Shown here: one piece after another, positions 25,132 to 34,548 of the stretch
Layout of the letters: the number at the start of each line of letters is the position of its first letter
How positions within the stretch are numbered: position 1 is the first letter of the stretch
Assembly (NCBI RefSeq): GCF_013386115.1
Contig: NZ_JACAOR010000001.1
Span: forward strand, 276,639 to 340,638
Reading direction: 5' to 3'
Length of the DNA: 64,000 nt
Origin: Pseudomonas gingeri
Lineage (GTDB): Bacteria > Pseudomonadota > Gammaproteobacteria > Pseudomonadales > Pseudomonadaceae
Translations under genes and position numbers: made by a program
The notes under the pieces: model-generated
Databases searched by the model: none
What the model saw: the letters and a program-made list of their open reading frames with translations, nothing else
Told to the model about the DNA's origin: nothing

Positions 25132-25980
25132 TCAGGCGTCTGGAAGATTTGAGCAACGCTTGCGGTAGGCTGCCGGGGTCAGGCCATAGGCCCGCAGGAA
25201 CCAGCGCCCGAGGTGGCTCTGGTCGGCGAAACCGAGGGCCATGGCCACCGTTGCCGGTTGTTCGCCGCGAGCCAGCATCTGCCGCGCCTTGGCCAGGCGC
25301 AGTTGCACCAGATAGGCGTGCGGCGGCAGGCCATAGGCCGATTTGAAGGCACGGGTCAGGCGAAAACGATCGACCCCGGTCACCGCCGCCAGGTCGTCGA
25401 GGCTCAGGTCATGCTGCAGGTGGGCATGCAGGTATTCCCGGGCGAGCTGCGCCACCCGCGGCAGGCGCGGGTCTTCGCGATAGCGGGTACGCCAGTGCAG
25501 ATGGCGGGTGAGAGCGTCGAACATCTGGTCCAGGGCACTTTGCCGGACGATGCGCAGTTCCTGGCTGTGGATCGCCTCGAAGGCGGCGCTGGTGGCCTGG
25601 GCCAGGCGGCTGTCGCCGGTTGCCAGTGGCGTGGCAAAGGACAGTTGGCTGTTGGCCGGCGCTTCTTCGAACAGCGCGCTCAGCTCCCGCTCCAGCCAGT
25701 GGGGATCGAGGTAGAGCGTGCGGTAGGTGAAGCCGCCTTCGGTGGGGGCATCGCCGTCGTGGATCTCGCCCGGTTCGAGCAGGAACACATTGCCCGGCAC
25801 GCTGTGGTAGCGGGTACGTTGGCAGTTGAATTGCTGCACGCCCTGTTCGGTGACCCCCACCAGGTAGCTGTCATGCCAATGGGCGTCGTAGGCGTGCCCC
25901 TTGAAATGGGCGCGGAGGGTTTCGATACCGGTGTCCTGATCCTGAGTCAGGTCGATCCAGTTGTCGGCGTTGCTGGACAT
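25132..25980 (-). CDS. AraC family transcriptional regulator
   Basis: 282 residues. N-terminal cupin-like sensor (GHAYDAHWHDSYLVGVTEQG, GNVFLLEPGEIHDGD) and C-terminal double helix-turn-helix: LSLDDLAAVTGVDRFRLTRAFKSAYGLPPHAYLVQLRL and ATVAMALGFADQSHLGRWFLRAYGLTPAAYRKR. Regulators of this build are commonly found just upstream of LysE-type exporters and respond to amino acids. The start at 25980 has AGG seven bases upstream; earlier starts at 26007 or 26043 remain possible. Confidence 0.87.
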   Translation of the reverse strand: MSSNADNWIDLTQDQDTGIETLRAHFKGHAYDAHWHDSYLVGVTEQGVQQFNCQRTRYHSVPGNVFLLEPGEIHDGDAPTEGGFTYRTLYLDPHWLERELSALFEEAPANSQLSFATPLATGDSRLAQATSAAFEAIHSQELRIVRQSALDQMFDALTRHLHWRTRYREDPRLPRVAQLAREYLHAHLQHDLSLDDLAAVTGVDRFRLTRAFKSAYGLPPHAYLVQLRLAKARQMLARGEQPATVAMALGFADQSHLGRWFLRAYGLTPAAYRKRCSNLPDA

Positions 25981-26204
25981 GCTGTACCTGGGGGTGTTGG
26001 GCATTAGTGCAGGGTGACAGTTAGCGCCGGTTTCCAGGGCCAAGTCTAGAAGATCTGTGCAACGAAGGGGTAATCCGCTCGCGGGCCGGGAAGGAGGAGG
26101 GTATCGGGCGGTATTTAAAAGCCCGCGGACCCGTGGCGGCGTTCAATGGGGTGTCTGAGGAAACGTTTCAAGTTCCCGGATTCCTCCATTGATAGGGTAT
26201 GAAA

Positions 26205-27650
26205 GTGTCGAAAGTCATTGAAGTCGTCAATCCGCAGGTAGGTCATGTTGAAAGCAGCCATCAGCTTCTGCTTCCGCTCGTTCGTGAGTTCAGTGCAAAG
26301 TCGGAGCGCGCCGGGGGCGTGACAGCCAATGGAAAGCCGTTCTACTCGGTGGAGCAGGCCGCGACAAATCTGTCGAACGGCTCGACGCCCTGGGCAGATA
26401 CCGACGGGAACGGCAAGATAGAGCTGACCTACAGCTTCCCCAACGCATCGCAGCTGTTGTCCAATGATGATTACTATGCGCTGGGGCTCGCCGGGCTCCA
26501 GGCGTTCAGTCCCTTGCAGAAAGCCCAGGCAGTGCTGGCCATGCAATCCTGGTCGGACGCCGCCCATATCTCGTTTTCCGAAGCGCCGCAGGGCGGCGAT
26601 GGCCATATCACCTTTGGCGACTACAAGGTGGGAGGCGGAGCGGCCCAGACCATCCGGCCAGGAGACATATCGGGATTGGGCGGGCAGTCCTGGTACAGCA
26701 TCGCCGACGGTTACGAGGACAACAAGAGTCCGGGGCTCAACAACAATGGCCGCCAGACCCTGACCCATGAAATCGGGCATGTCCTCGGCTTGCCACATCC
26801 CGGCAACTACAACGGTGCGGGGGCGAGCTACGCGAGCAATGCCACCTATGCGCAGGACACCCTGGGTTACAGCGTGATGAGCTACTGGAGCGAAACCGCC
26901 AGCGGCCAGGACTTCACCCGCAATGACGCGGCCTTCTATGCCTCCGCCCCGTTGATGGACGATATCGCGGCCATCCAGAAGCTCTATGGCGCCAACTGGA
27001 GCACCCGTTCCGACGATACGACCTATGGCTTCAACTCCAACACCGGACGGGACTTCCTCAGTGCCTTTCAATCGTGGGATGCCCTGGTGTTCTGCGTCTG
27101 GGACGGTGGCGGCAATGACACCCTGGATTTTTCCGGCTTCACCCAGAACCAGAAGATCAACCTGCACACAGGCGCGTTCTCCGATGTGGGCGGCATGGTC
27201 GGTAACGTCTCGATTGCCCAGGGCGTCACGGTGGAGAATGCCATCGGCGGTTCGGGCAACGACCTGCTGATCGGCAACGCCGTGGCCAACGAACTGCGGG
27301 GCGGTGCCGGCAACGACGTCCTGTATGGCGCGGGTGGTGCGGACCAACTGTGGGGCGATGCGGGCAACGACACCTTCATGTTCATGGTCGCTTCCGACTC
27401 GGCGCCGGAGGCTGCCGACCGGATCATGGATTTTGTCAGCGGCGAGGACAAGATCGATCTCTCCGGCATCACCCGTGGCGTCGGGCTGAACATCGTCGAG
27501 AGCTTCACGGGTGTCGCGGGCGAAGCGCTCCTGAATTATTCCCAAGCCACTGGCGACAGCCACCTTGCCATCGACGTCAGCGGCAATGGCCAGGCCGATG
27601 TCCTGATCACGGCGGTAGGCCAGATCACCCTGGGCGACATCGTGGTCTGA
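26205..27650 (+). CDS. Serralysin-family RTX metalloprotease, first copy
   Basis: 481 residues. A GTG start at 26205 is preferred over the ATG at 26199: TAGGG is then seven bases upstream, and the protein begins SKVIEVV, matching SKVKAKA of AprA (29160). Zinc motif HEIGHVLGLPHPG at ~188, Met-turn YSVMSYWSE, then the RTX repeats [21 protein letters not shown] and GDAGNDTFMF. The C-terminus GDIVV is the type I export tail. It has no inhibitor or exporter of its own nearby and probably uses AprDEF, encoded 4 kb downstream. Several blocks are nearly identical in DNA to aprA. Confidence 0.9.
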   Translation: MSKVIEVVNPQVGHVESSHQLLLPLVREFSAKSERAGGVTANGKPFYSVEQAATNLSNGSTPWADTDGNGKIELTYSFPNASQLLSNDDYYALGLAGLQAFSPLQKAQAVLAMQSWSDAAHISFSEAPQGGDGHITFGDYKVGGGAAQTIRPGDISGLGGQSWYSIADGYEDNKSPGLNNNGRQTLTHEIGHVLGLPHPGNYNGAGASYASNATYAQDTLGYSVMSYWSETASGQDFTRNDAAFYASAPLMDDIAAIQKLYGANWSTRSDDTTYGFNSNTGRDFLSAFQSWDALVFCVWDGGGNDTLDFSGFTQNQKINLHTGAFSDVGGMVGNVSIAQGVTVENAIGGSGNDLLIGNAVANELRGGAGNDVLYGAGGADQLWGDAGNDTFMFMVASDSAPEAADRIMDFVSGEDKIDLSGITRGVGLNIVESFTGVAGEALLNYSQATGDSHLAIDVSGNGQADVLITAVGQITLGDIVV

Positions 27651-27746
27651 TAGCACTATAGGCAGATAGGGCGACGTTTCTGTGCCACTGTGGTCGACCT
27701 GGCGTCGAATCCTGTCTGTAACCGATTTTGCTTATCTGGAGTTTTT

Positions 27747-28841
27747 ATGCGCGCACGTGAATGGGGTATCACTCTGGGCCTGGGTACCCCCGGCCCACTC
27801 AATGCCATTACCGATGTCCCCGGAGTCCGGGTCGGCCACAGCACCCTCAAGGCCGAAATCGATGGCAAGCAGGTGCGCACCGGGGTGACGGTGATCCAGC
27901 CACGCGCCGTTGCCGCGCGTCAGCAGCCCTGTTTCGCCGGCTGCCATGTGCTCAATGGCAATGGCGATGCCACGGGCCTGGAGTGGGTTCGCGAAGCCGG
28001 GTTGCTGACCACGCCGATCGCGATCACCAACACCCACAGCGTCGGGGTGGTTCGCGATGCCCTGGTGGCGCAGGAGCGCGACAGCCTCAAGGACCCCGCG
28101 GTGTACTGGTGCATGCCGGTGGTGATGGAAACCTATGACGGGGTGCTCAACGATATCTGGGGCCAGCACGTCGGTCCCGCCCAGGTCGAGGAAGCCCTGG
28201 CGGATGCCCGCTCCGGGGCGGTTCGCGAAGGCGCGGTGGGCGGCGGTACCGGGATGATCTGCCATGAGTTCAAGGGCGGTATCGGCACCTCGTCACGGCG
28301 CTTGCCGGCGGAACAGGGGGGCTGGACCGTCGGCGCGCTGGTCCAGGCCAATCATGGCAAACGCCAGGAACTGCGCATCGACGGTTATCCCGTGGGGCGC
28401 CAGTTGACCGGCATCCCTTCGCCTTTCGCCCGGCGTGGCACTCCGGGCATGGGCTCGATCGTGGTGGTCATCGCCACCGACGCACCGTTGCTGCCGCATC
28501 AATGCCAGCGTCTGGCGCAACGGGCGTCGATCGGGATCGCTCGCACTGGGGGCGGGACCGAGGATTCCAGCGGCGATATCTTCCTTGCCTTCGCCACCGG
28601 CAACGAGCAGATCGCGCCGGCGGACTACGGTCGCAAGGACCTGCCGTTCAGCAGCCCGCTGACGATGGTCAACAACGACCATATCTCGCCCTTGTTTCTC
28701 GCGGCGGCCGAAGCGGTGGAGGAGGCGATCATCAACGCCTTGCTCGCCGGCGAAGACATGACCACCGCGGACGGCGTGCGGGTTCCGGCCCTGACGGGCG
28801 AAGTTGCCCTGGATGCACTAAGAACGAGCGGGCGACAATAA
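27747..28841 (+). CDS. P1 family N-terminal-nucleophile aminopeptidase (DmpA type)
   Basis: 364 residues, matching DmpA (L-aminopeptidase/D-ala-esterase) in length and motifs: PGPLNAITDVPGVRVGHSTL, TGVTVIQPR, GVVRDALVAQ, VGGGTGMICHEFKGGIGTSSR and the autocleavage site GTPGMG-S (Ser ~237). The Ser becomes the N-terminal nucleophile after self-cleavage into two chains. No signal peptide, so cytoplasmic. It lies 96 bases after the first serralysin gene and could finish breaking down imported peptides, though this is inference from position. GGAG lies upstream of the ATG at 27747 (spacing ~6). Confidence 0.9.
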   Translation: MRAREWGITLGLGTPGPLNAITDVPGVRVGHSTLKAEIDGKQVRTGVTVIQPRAVAARQQPCFAGCHVLNGNGDATGLEWVREAGLLTTPIAITNTHSVGVVRDALVAQERDSLKDPAVYWCMPVVMETYDGVLNDIWGQHVGPAQVEEALADARSGAVREGAVGGGTGMICHEFKGGIGTSSRRLPAEQGGWTVGALVQANHGKRQELRIDGYPVGRQLTGIPSPFARRGTPGMGSIVVVIATDAPLLPHQCQRLAQRASIGIARTGGGTEDSSGDIFLAFATGNEQIAPADYGRKDLPFSSPLTMVNNDHISPLFLAAAEAVEEAIINALLAGEDMTTADGVRVPALTGEVALDALRTSGRQ

Positions 28842-29159
28842 AAACCAGGCAGTCATGGATGACTGGTCGGTCATTTATTGATGCACTTCGCTTATGCGTT
28901 TTTCCGGCTTGAATATTCCTGAAAGTCTGCTTGTTGGTGAGGAATAAAACTGTCAGAAAAAACTTTCAGGTGCATAAGCAATGTTTGCGGGATCTTTCCG
29001 AAAAACAGCACTTTGATATCAAAAAAGCGCTGGACGATTGATTTCAAAATGTGTCAGTTTCTCGCTGCCTTCAAAAAGGGCGAGTGATAGGATGATCTCG
29101 CCAAGGGATTGTCGCTATCGGACAAAAACTGTTTCACTTGCAAACAAGGAAGTGTGTTT
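28842..29159 (+). promoter_or_regulatory. aprA leader with two RsmA/RsmE-type sites
   Basis: 318 bases without a gene. A hairpin GGCGAG (29079-29084) / CTCGCC (29097-29102) presents AGGATG in its 12-base loop. Further down, ACAAGGAAGT (29144-29153) fits the RsmA/CsrA consensus ACANGGANGU exactly and includes the Shine-Dalgarno sequence of aprA. One site in a loop plus one on the ribosome site is the usual layout of genes repressed by RsmA/RsmE and freed by GacA small RNAs, and aprA is a known Gac/Rsm target in P. fluorescens. No clear promoter boxes were fixed. Confidence 0.65.
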
Positions 29160-30608
29160 ATGTCGAAAGTCAAAGCGAAAGCTATTGTTTCTTCGGAATC
29201 GGCACTGGCGGCCAACGGGACAAGTTCCGCCTTTAACCAGATCGATAGCTTCAGCCATCAATATGATCGTGGCGGCAACCTCACGGTCAATGGCAAACCC
29301 TCCTACTCCGTCGATCAGGCCGCCACGCAATTGCTGCGTGACGGTGCCGCCTGGCACGATCTGAACGGCAGCGGCAAGATCGAACTGACCTATACCTTCC
29401 TGACATCGCCGACCTCGAACTTCAGCGGTCTGGGGGTTACCGGTTTCAGCCAGTTCAGTGCGTTGCAGAAGTCACAGGCGGTCCTTGCCATGCAATCCTG
29501 GGCAGATGTCGCCAACGTGACCTTCACCGAGGCAGCGAGGGGCGGCGATGGTCACATGACCTTCGGTAACTACAGCGGCGGCCAGGAAGGCGCGGCAGCG
29601 TTCGCCTTCCTGCCGGGCACCGAGCCTGGCTACGACGGCCAGTCCTGGTACCTGACCGGTAGCGGCTACAACGTCAACAAGACACCGGGCCTGAACAACT
29701 ACGGGCGCCAGACCCTGACCCACGAGATCGGCCATACCCTGGGCCTGTCCCATCCCGGTGACTACAACGCCGGCGAAGGCAACCCGACCTACAATGACGC
29801 CTCCTACGGGCAGGACACCCGCGGCTACAGCGTCATGAGCTACTGGAGCGAAAGCAACACCAGCCAGAACTTCAGCAAGGGCGGTGTCGAGGCCTACTCA
29901 TCCGGCCCGCTGATGGACGATATCGCGGCGATCCAGAAGCTCTACGGCGCCAACTACAGCACCCGTGCCGGTGATACCACCTACGGTTTCAACGCCAATG
30001 CCGGTCGCGACTACCTGAGTGCCACTTCGTCCTCGGACAAGCTGGTGTTCTCGGTCTGGGACGGGGGCGGCAACGACACCCTGGACTTCTCCGGTTTCAC
30101 CCAGAACCAGAAGATCAACCTGCATGCCGGTTCGTTCTCCGACGTGGGTGGCATGGTCGGCAACGTCTCCATTGCCCAGGGCGTCACGGTGGAGAATGCC
30201 ATCGGCGGTTCGGGCAACGACCTGCTGATCGGCAACGACGGGGCGAACGAGCTGCGTGGCGGTGCCGGCAACGACATCCTCTACGGCGCCGGTGGTGCGG
30301 ACAAACTGTGGGGTGGTGCGGGCAACGACACCTTTGTGTTCGCGGCCGTTTCCGACTCGAAACCGCAGGCTGCCGACCGGATCATGGATTTTGTCAGCGG
30401 CCAGGACAAGATCGATCTGTCGGGGATCACCCACGGTTCGGCGCTGAACTTCGTCAATGCCTTCACCGGGCATGCCGGCGATGCGGTGCTGACCTATGCC
30501 TCGGGCACCAACCTGGGCACCCTGGCGATCGACTTCTCCGGGCATGGCGTGGCTGATTTCCTGGTCACCACGGTGGGGCAGGCGGCAGTCACGGATATCG
30601 TGGCCTGA
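29160..30608 (+). CDS. aprA: Alkaline metalloprotease AprA/AprX (serralysin)
   Basis: 482 residues, secreted without a signal peptide by the type I system encoded just downstream. Zinc site [17 protein letters not shown] (~186-202), Met-turn YSVMSYWSE with the Tyr ligand, RTX calcium repeats [39 protein letters not shown], and the C-terminal export tail TDIVA. It degrades proteins such as casein. First gene of the run aprA-inh-aprD-aprE-aprF-protease-lipase, all on the plus strand. The start is fixed by AAGGA and the RsmE-type site overlapping it. Confidence 0.96.
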   Translation: MSKVKAKAIVSSESALAANGTSSAFNQIDSFSHQYDRGGNLTVNGKPSYSVDQAATQLLRDGAAWHDLNGSGKIELTYTFLTSPTSNFSGLGVTGFSQFSALQKSQAVLAMQSWADVANVTFTEAARGGDGHMTFGNYSGGQEGAAAFAFLPGTEPGYDGQSWYLTGSGYNVNKTPGLNNYGRQTLTHEIGHTLGLSHPGDYNAGEGNPTYNDASYGQDTRGYSVMSYWSESNTSQNFSKGGVEAYSSGPLMDDIAAIQKLYGANYSTRAGDTTYGFNANAGRDYLSATSSSDKLVFSVWDGGGNDTLDFSGFTQNQKINLHAGSFSDVGGMVGNVSIAQGVTVENAIGGSGNDLLIGNDGANELRGGAGNDILYGAGGADKLWGGAGNDTFVFAAVSDSKPQAADRIMDFVSGQDKIDLSGITHGSALNFVNAFTGHAGDAVLTYASGTNLGTLAIDFSGHGVADFLVTTVGQAAVTDIVA

Positions 30609-30621
30609 GTCGATGTTCACG

Positions 30622-30641
30622 AGCAGCGCGCAAGCGCTGCT
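30622..30641 (+). other. Intercistronic hairpin between aprA and inh
   Basis: AGCAGCGC, loop GCAA, GCGCTGCT: a perfect 8-base stem with a GNRA tetraloop, 14 bases after the aprA stop. Only a poor T-run follows (TTCCCGGTCTTGTT). It is more likely a partial terminator or an mRNA-stabilising end that keeps aprA message high relative to the exporter genes. Confidence 0.6.
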
Positions 30642-30664
30642 TCCCGGTCTTGTTGCGAGGGCCC

Positions 30665-31054
30665 ATGATCGACAGACTTTTCCCCCGTGTATTCATGACG
30701 TGGCTGATGGCCGCATTGCTGATGGCATCTGGAGCACTTTGCATGGCACGAAGCTTGATTCTTCCAAGTCCCGAAACCCTGGCCGGGAGCTGGCGATTGT
30801 ATCGCGAGGACGATCGCGCCCAGGCCTGCGAGCTGGTGCTGGCGGTCCAGGCGCCGAGCCTGGGTGGTGACCTCGAGTGCGTGGCCGGCTGGCTTGGCGA
30901 GCGTCCCGCGCGCTGGGAACCGACCCCCGATGGTCTCTGGCTGTATGGCGTCGAGGGCAGCGGTATCGTGCACCTGAACCGGCAGGGGAACGACCTGTAC
31001 CAGGCGCGCCTGGCGAGTGGCGTTGTCCTGGTGCTGGAGCGACTGCAACCCTGA
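30665..31054 (+). CDS. inh: Alkaline protease inhibitor (AprI/Inh)
   Basis: 129 residues with a signal peptide (FMTWLMAALLMASGALCMARS). The mature part, SLILPSPETLAGSWRLYRED then ACELVLAVQAPSLGGDLECVAGWL and LNRQGNDLYQARLASGVVLVL, fits the Inh beta-barrel that plugs the serralysin active site with its N-terminal trunk (Ser-Leu). Two Cys (AC...LEC) form the disulphide. It protects the periplasm from AprA. A TTG at 30650 is an unlikely start. Only one inhibitor gene is seen for three serralysins in the window. Confidence 0.9.
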   Translation: MIDRLFPRVFMTWLMAALLMASGALCMARSLILPSPETLAGSWRLYREDDRAQACELVLAVQAPSLGGDLECVAGWLGERPARWEPTPDGLWLYGVEGSGIVHLNRQGNDLYQARLASGVVLVLERLQP

Positions 31055-31413
31055 TCGGTCCGAGTGCCGACGATCTTGCGTACTGCGCCGGGATAGAGGG
31101 ACGTTGTCGGAAAACAAGGCGGGAACAAGGAACTGTTCTGCTGTGAAGTCATGTCAGTCAATATAAGAAAAGAATCATCGGATTATTCATCGGGGATGTT
31201 CAGGTGCAATGACCATGAACCCCTGTCGGACGGTCCGGAAGATGGGCGCAATCTTATAGTCGCTCTTCGGCGCGACCTGTTTAATTCGCGCCGCTATCCG
31301 TTGCTCTATTTCAAATTGTTTCGCCCTCATGGCTTCTGAAGATGCTCTTCGGAAATACCGTGGTGCACGGCCGATCAGGCCGTTGGTAACTGTAAATACA
31401 TCAGGGAAGATAA
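31055..31413 (+). other. Intergenic region between inh and aprD
   Basis: 359 bases. Small frames (for example 31151-31339, plus) have no ribosome site and no protein-like pattern. The stretch is more AT-rich than the genes on either side. A weak GGCC...GGCC hairpin sits near 31369-31382. An internal promoter for aprDEF could lie here, but no clear boxes were found. Confidence 0.55.
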
Positions 31414-33222
31414 ATGAAAGTGTTGAAAATGACGCCCGGCACCCCACTGGTCCGAGTGCTCGGTGACTACAAGGGCATTCTGGTCAGCGTCGGTTGTTTC
31501 ACCGCCCTGATCAACCTGTTGATGCTGGTTCCTTCGATCTACATGCTCCAGGTCTATGACCGGGTGCTGACCTCGCAGAATGAAACCACCCTGGTGATGC
31601 TGACGCTGATGGTGGTCGGGTTCTTTGCCTTTATCGGGCTGCTGGAAACGATCCGCAGCTTTATCGTGATCCGCATCGGCAGCGCGCTGGAGCGCCGCTT
31701 CAACCTGCGGGTCTACCAGGCAGCGTTCGAGCGCAACCTGTTTCGTGGCGAAGGCCACGCCGGCCAGGCGCTGGGCGACCTGACCCATATCCGCCAGTTT
31801 CTCACGGGACCGGCGTTGTTCGCGTTCTTCGATGCCCCCTGGTTTCCGATCTACCTGCTGGTGATCTTCCTGTTCAACCCCTGGCTCGGGGTCTTCGCCA
31901 GCGTTGGCGCGCTGCTGTTGATCGCACTGGCCTGTCTCAACGAGTCGCTGACCAAAAAGCCATTGGGCGAAGCCAGCGGCTACTCGCAGAAATCCAGCCA
32001 GTTGGCCACCAGCCACCTGCACAACGCCGAGACCATCCAGGCCATGGGCATGCTCGGCGCCCTGCGCAAGCGCTGGTTCCAGATCCATTCGCGCTTTCTC
32101 GCCCGGCAGAACCAGGCCAGCGACACCGGGGCAATCGTCGCTTCGTTGAGCAAGTCCCTGCGCCTGTGCCTGCAATCGCTGGTGCTGGGTCTGGGGGCGC
32201 TGCTGGTGATCAAGGGCGATATGAGCGCCGGGATGATGATCGCCGGTTCGATCCTGATGGGCCGGGTGCTGAGCCCGATCGATCAGTTGATCGCCGTATG
32301 GAAGCAGTGGAGTACGGCCAAGCTGGCCTATCGGCGCCTGGACGATCTGCTGCGCGAGTTTCCCGAAGGTGCATCGCCCATGAGCCTGCCCGAGCCCAGG
32401 GGGCAGGTGGCGTTCGAGCAGGTCAGCGCCGGGCCGCCGGACAGGCGCGGGGCGACCTTGCACCAGGTGAGTTTCCGCCTGGAGGCCGGCGAAGTGCTCG
32501 GCGTCCTCGGTTCCTCGGGCTCCGGCAAGTCGACTCTGGTACGGGTGCTGGTCGGCGTGTGGCCGACCCTGGGCGGAGTGGTGCGCCTGGACGGGGCGGA
32601 TATCCATCGCTGGGACCGCAACGAACTCGGCCCGCATATCGGTTATCTGCCGCAGTCGATCGAACTGTTCAGTGGCACGGTCGCCGAGAATATCGCCCGC
32701 TTCAGCGATGCCGATCCGCAGAAGGTGGTCGCGGCGGCGGTCCAGGCCGGGGTGCACGACCTGATCCTGCGCCTGCCCCAGGGCTATGACACCGTGCTCG
32801 GCGACGATGGCAGCGGTCTGTCCGGCGGACAGAAACAGCGGGTGGCACTGGCCCGGGCACTGTATGGCGGCCCGCGGCTGGTGGTCCTCGATGAGCCGAA
32901 CTCCAACCTCGATGCCGTGGGCGAGGCGGCCCTGACCGCCGCCATCGCGCAATTGAAGGCCCAGGGCAGCAGCGTGATCCTGGTGACCCACCGTTCCACT
33001 TCGTTGGTCCAGGCGGACAAGCTGCTGGTGCTCAACGAGGGGCGGATGCAGGCCTTCGGACCCGGTGCCGAGGTGCTCAAGGCACTGTCCGCCACCGCGC
33101 AGGCCGCTACCCCTCAAGCTCCTCAAACAGCTCCGCAACCGGTTCGTGAAGTGTCCCCGGCACCGGCCGGGCTGACCCTGAGCCGACAATACAGCGCGCC
33201 GACACGGAGTAGCGGAGCATGA
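31414..33222 (+). CDS. aprD: Type I secretion ATPase/permease AprD
   Basis: 602 residues. The N-terminal half holds membrane helices ([67 protein letters not shown]). The C-terminal half is an ABC ATPase: Walker [18 protein letters not shown]-loop YLPQSIELF, signature [17 protein letters not shown], Walker [13 protein letters not shown] and H-loop ILVTHR. It lacks the N-terminal C39-like domain of HlyB, as expected for the PrtD/AprD class. Powers export of the RTX enzymes encoded around it. GGGAAG precedes the ATG; the stop overlaps aprE by four bases. Confidence 0.95.
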   Translation: MKVLKMTPGTPLVRVLGDYKGILVSVGCFTALINLLMLVPSIYMLQVYDRVLTSQNETTLVMLTLMVVGFFAFIGLLETIRSFIVIRIGSALERRFNLRVYQAAFERNLFRGEGHAGQALGDLTHIRQFLTGPALFAFFDAPWFPIYLLVIFLFNPWLGVFASVGALLLIALACLNESLTKKPLGEASGYSQKSSQLATSHLHNAETIQAMGMLGALRKRWFQIHSRFLARQNQASDTGAIVASLSKSLRLCLQSLVLGLGALLVIKGDMSAGMMIAGSILMGRVLSPIDQLIAVWKQWSTAKLAYRRLDDLLREFPEGASPMSLPEPRGQVAFEQVSAGPPDRRGATLHQVSFRLEAGEVLGVLGSSGSGKSTLVRVLVGVWPTLGGVVRLDGADIHRWDRNELGPHIGYLPQSIELFSGTVAENIARFSDADPQKVVAAAVQAGVHDLILRLPQGYDTVLGDDGSGLSGGQKQRVALARALYGGPRLVVLDEPNSNLDAVGEAALTAAIAQLKAQGSSVILVTHRSTSLVQADKLLVLNEGRMQAFGPGAEVLKALSATAQAATPQAPQTAPQPVREVSPAPAGLTLSRQYSAPTRSSGA

Positions 33223-34547
33223 GCCCGGACAGCCTGATGCAGCACGACGACACCCTGGAGCGTCCCGAGCGGGACGCACGGTTTTTTGCCCGGGCCGGCT
33301 GGTGGCTGGCGCTGCTGGGCGCCGGCGGCTTTTTTGCCTGGGCGGCCCTCGCGCCGCTGGACCAGGGCATCGCGGTGCAGGGCACCGTGGTGGTTTCCGG
33401 CAAGCGCAAGGCCGTGCAGTCCCTGGGCGGCGGCGTGGTCGAGCGGATCCTGGTGCGTGAAGGACAACGGGTGCACCAGGGGCAGCCGCTGTTTCGCCTC
33501 GACCAGACCCAGCGCTCGGCCGATGTCCAGTCCCTGCGGGCGCAGTACCGCATGGCCTGGGCCAGTCAGGCGCGCTGGCAGAGCGAACGGGACAATCTGG
33601 CGCAGGTGCATTTCCCGGTGGAACTGAGCGGCGATCCTGATCCGCAGCTGAGCCTGGTGCTCGAAGGCCAGCGGCAGTTGTTCAGTAGCCGTCGCGAAGC
33701 CTTTGCCCGCGAGCAGGCCGGTATCCGCGCCGGGATCGAGGGGGCCATCGCGCAACTGGCCGGCATGCGCCGGGCCCGTGCCGACATGACTGCCCGTGCC
33801 GATTCCCTGCGTCGTCAGTTGGAAAACCTCAAGCCTCTCGCGGACAACGGTTATATCCCCAGCAACCGGTTGATGGAGTACGAGCGCCAGCTATCCCAGG
33901 TGCAACAGGACCTGGCGCAGAACACCGGCGAAAGCGGTCGGGTCGAGCAGGGGATCCTCGAGTCGCGACTCAAGCTGGCGCAGCACGCCGAGGAGTACCA
34001 GAAGGAGGTGCGCAGCCAGTTGGCCGATGCCCAGCTGAAAACCCTGACCCTGGAGCAGCAACTGACTTCAGCCCGCTTCGACCTGCAGCACAGTGAAATC
34101 AGCGCGCCGGCAGAGGGCATCGCGGTCAACCTCGGTGTGCACACCGAGGGCGCGGTGGTCCGGGCCGGCGAGACCCTGCTGGAAATCGTGCCGCAGGGCG
34201 AGCGCCTGGAAGTGGAAGGGCATCTGCCGGTGCACCTGGTGGACAAGGTGGGTAGCGCATTGCCGGTGGACATTCTCTTCACCGCCTTCAACCAGAACCG
34301 CACGCCACGGGTCGCCGGGGCCGTCAGCCTGATCTCCGCCGACCAGTTGCTCGACGAGAAGACCGGGGCGCCGTACTACGTGCTGCGCAGTTCGGTCAGC
34401 GACCAGGCCCTGGAGAAACTCAACGGGCTGGTGATCAAGCCGGGCATGCCCGCCGAAATGTTCGTGCGTACCGGTGAGCGCTCGCTGCTCAACTATCTGT
34501 TCAAACCCCTGCTGGACCGCGCGGGTTCTGCGTTGACCGAGGAATAG
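33219..34547 (+). CDS. aprE: Type I secretion membrane-fusion protein AprE
   Basis: 442 residues of the HlyD family. One membrane helix near residues 25-45 ([20 protein letters not shown]), then a lipoyl half-motif ([29 protein letters not shown]), a long coiled-coil hairpin rich in Gln and Arg (residues ~100-280), the second lipoyl half ([27 protein letters not shown]) and the C-terminal barrel. It bridges AprD in the inner membrane and AprF in the outer membrane. ATGA overlap with aprD implies coupled translation. Confidence 0.95.
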   Translation: MSPDSLMQHDDTLERPERDARFFARAGWWLALLGAGGFFAWAALAPLDQGIAVQGTVVVSGKRKAVQSLGGGVVERILVREGQRVHQGQPLFRLDQTQRSADVQSLRAQYRMAWASQARWQSERDNLAQVHFPVELSGDPDPQLSLVLEGQRQLFSSRREAFAREQAGIRAGIEGAIAQLAGMRRARADMTARADSLRRQLENLKPLADNGYIPSNRLMEYERQLSQVQQDLAQNTGESGRVEQGILESRLKLAQHAEEYQKEVRSQLADAQLKTLTLEQQLTSARFDLQHSEISAPAEGIAVNLGVHTEGAVVRAGETLLEIVPQGERLEVEGHLPVHLVDKVGSALPVDILFTAFNQNRTPRVAGAVSLISADQLLDEKTGAPYYVLRSSVSDQALEKLNGLVIKPGMPAEMFVRTGERSLLNYLFKPLLDRAGSALTEE

Positions 34548-34548
34548 G

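Noticed and set aside
31151..31339. 62-codon frame between inh and aprD
   Set aside because: No ribosome site, no family pattern, mixed composition; the gap looks non-coding.
31375..33279. 634-codon minus-strand open frame opposite aprD
   Set aside because: Antisense of a clear ABC transporter gene; composition typical of reversed coding sequence.
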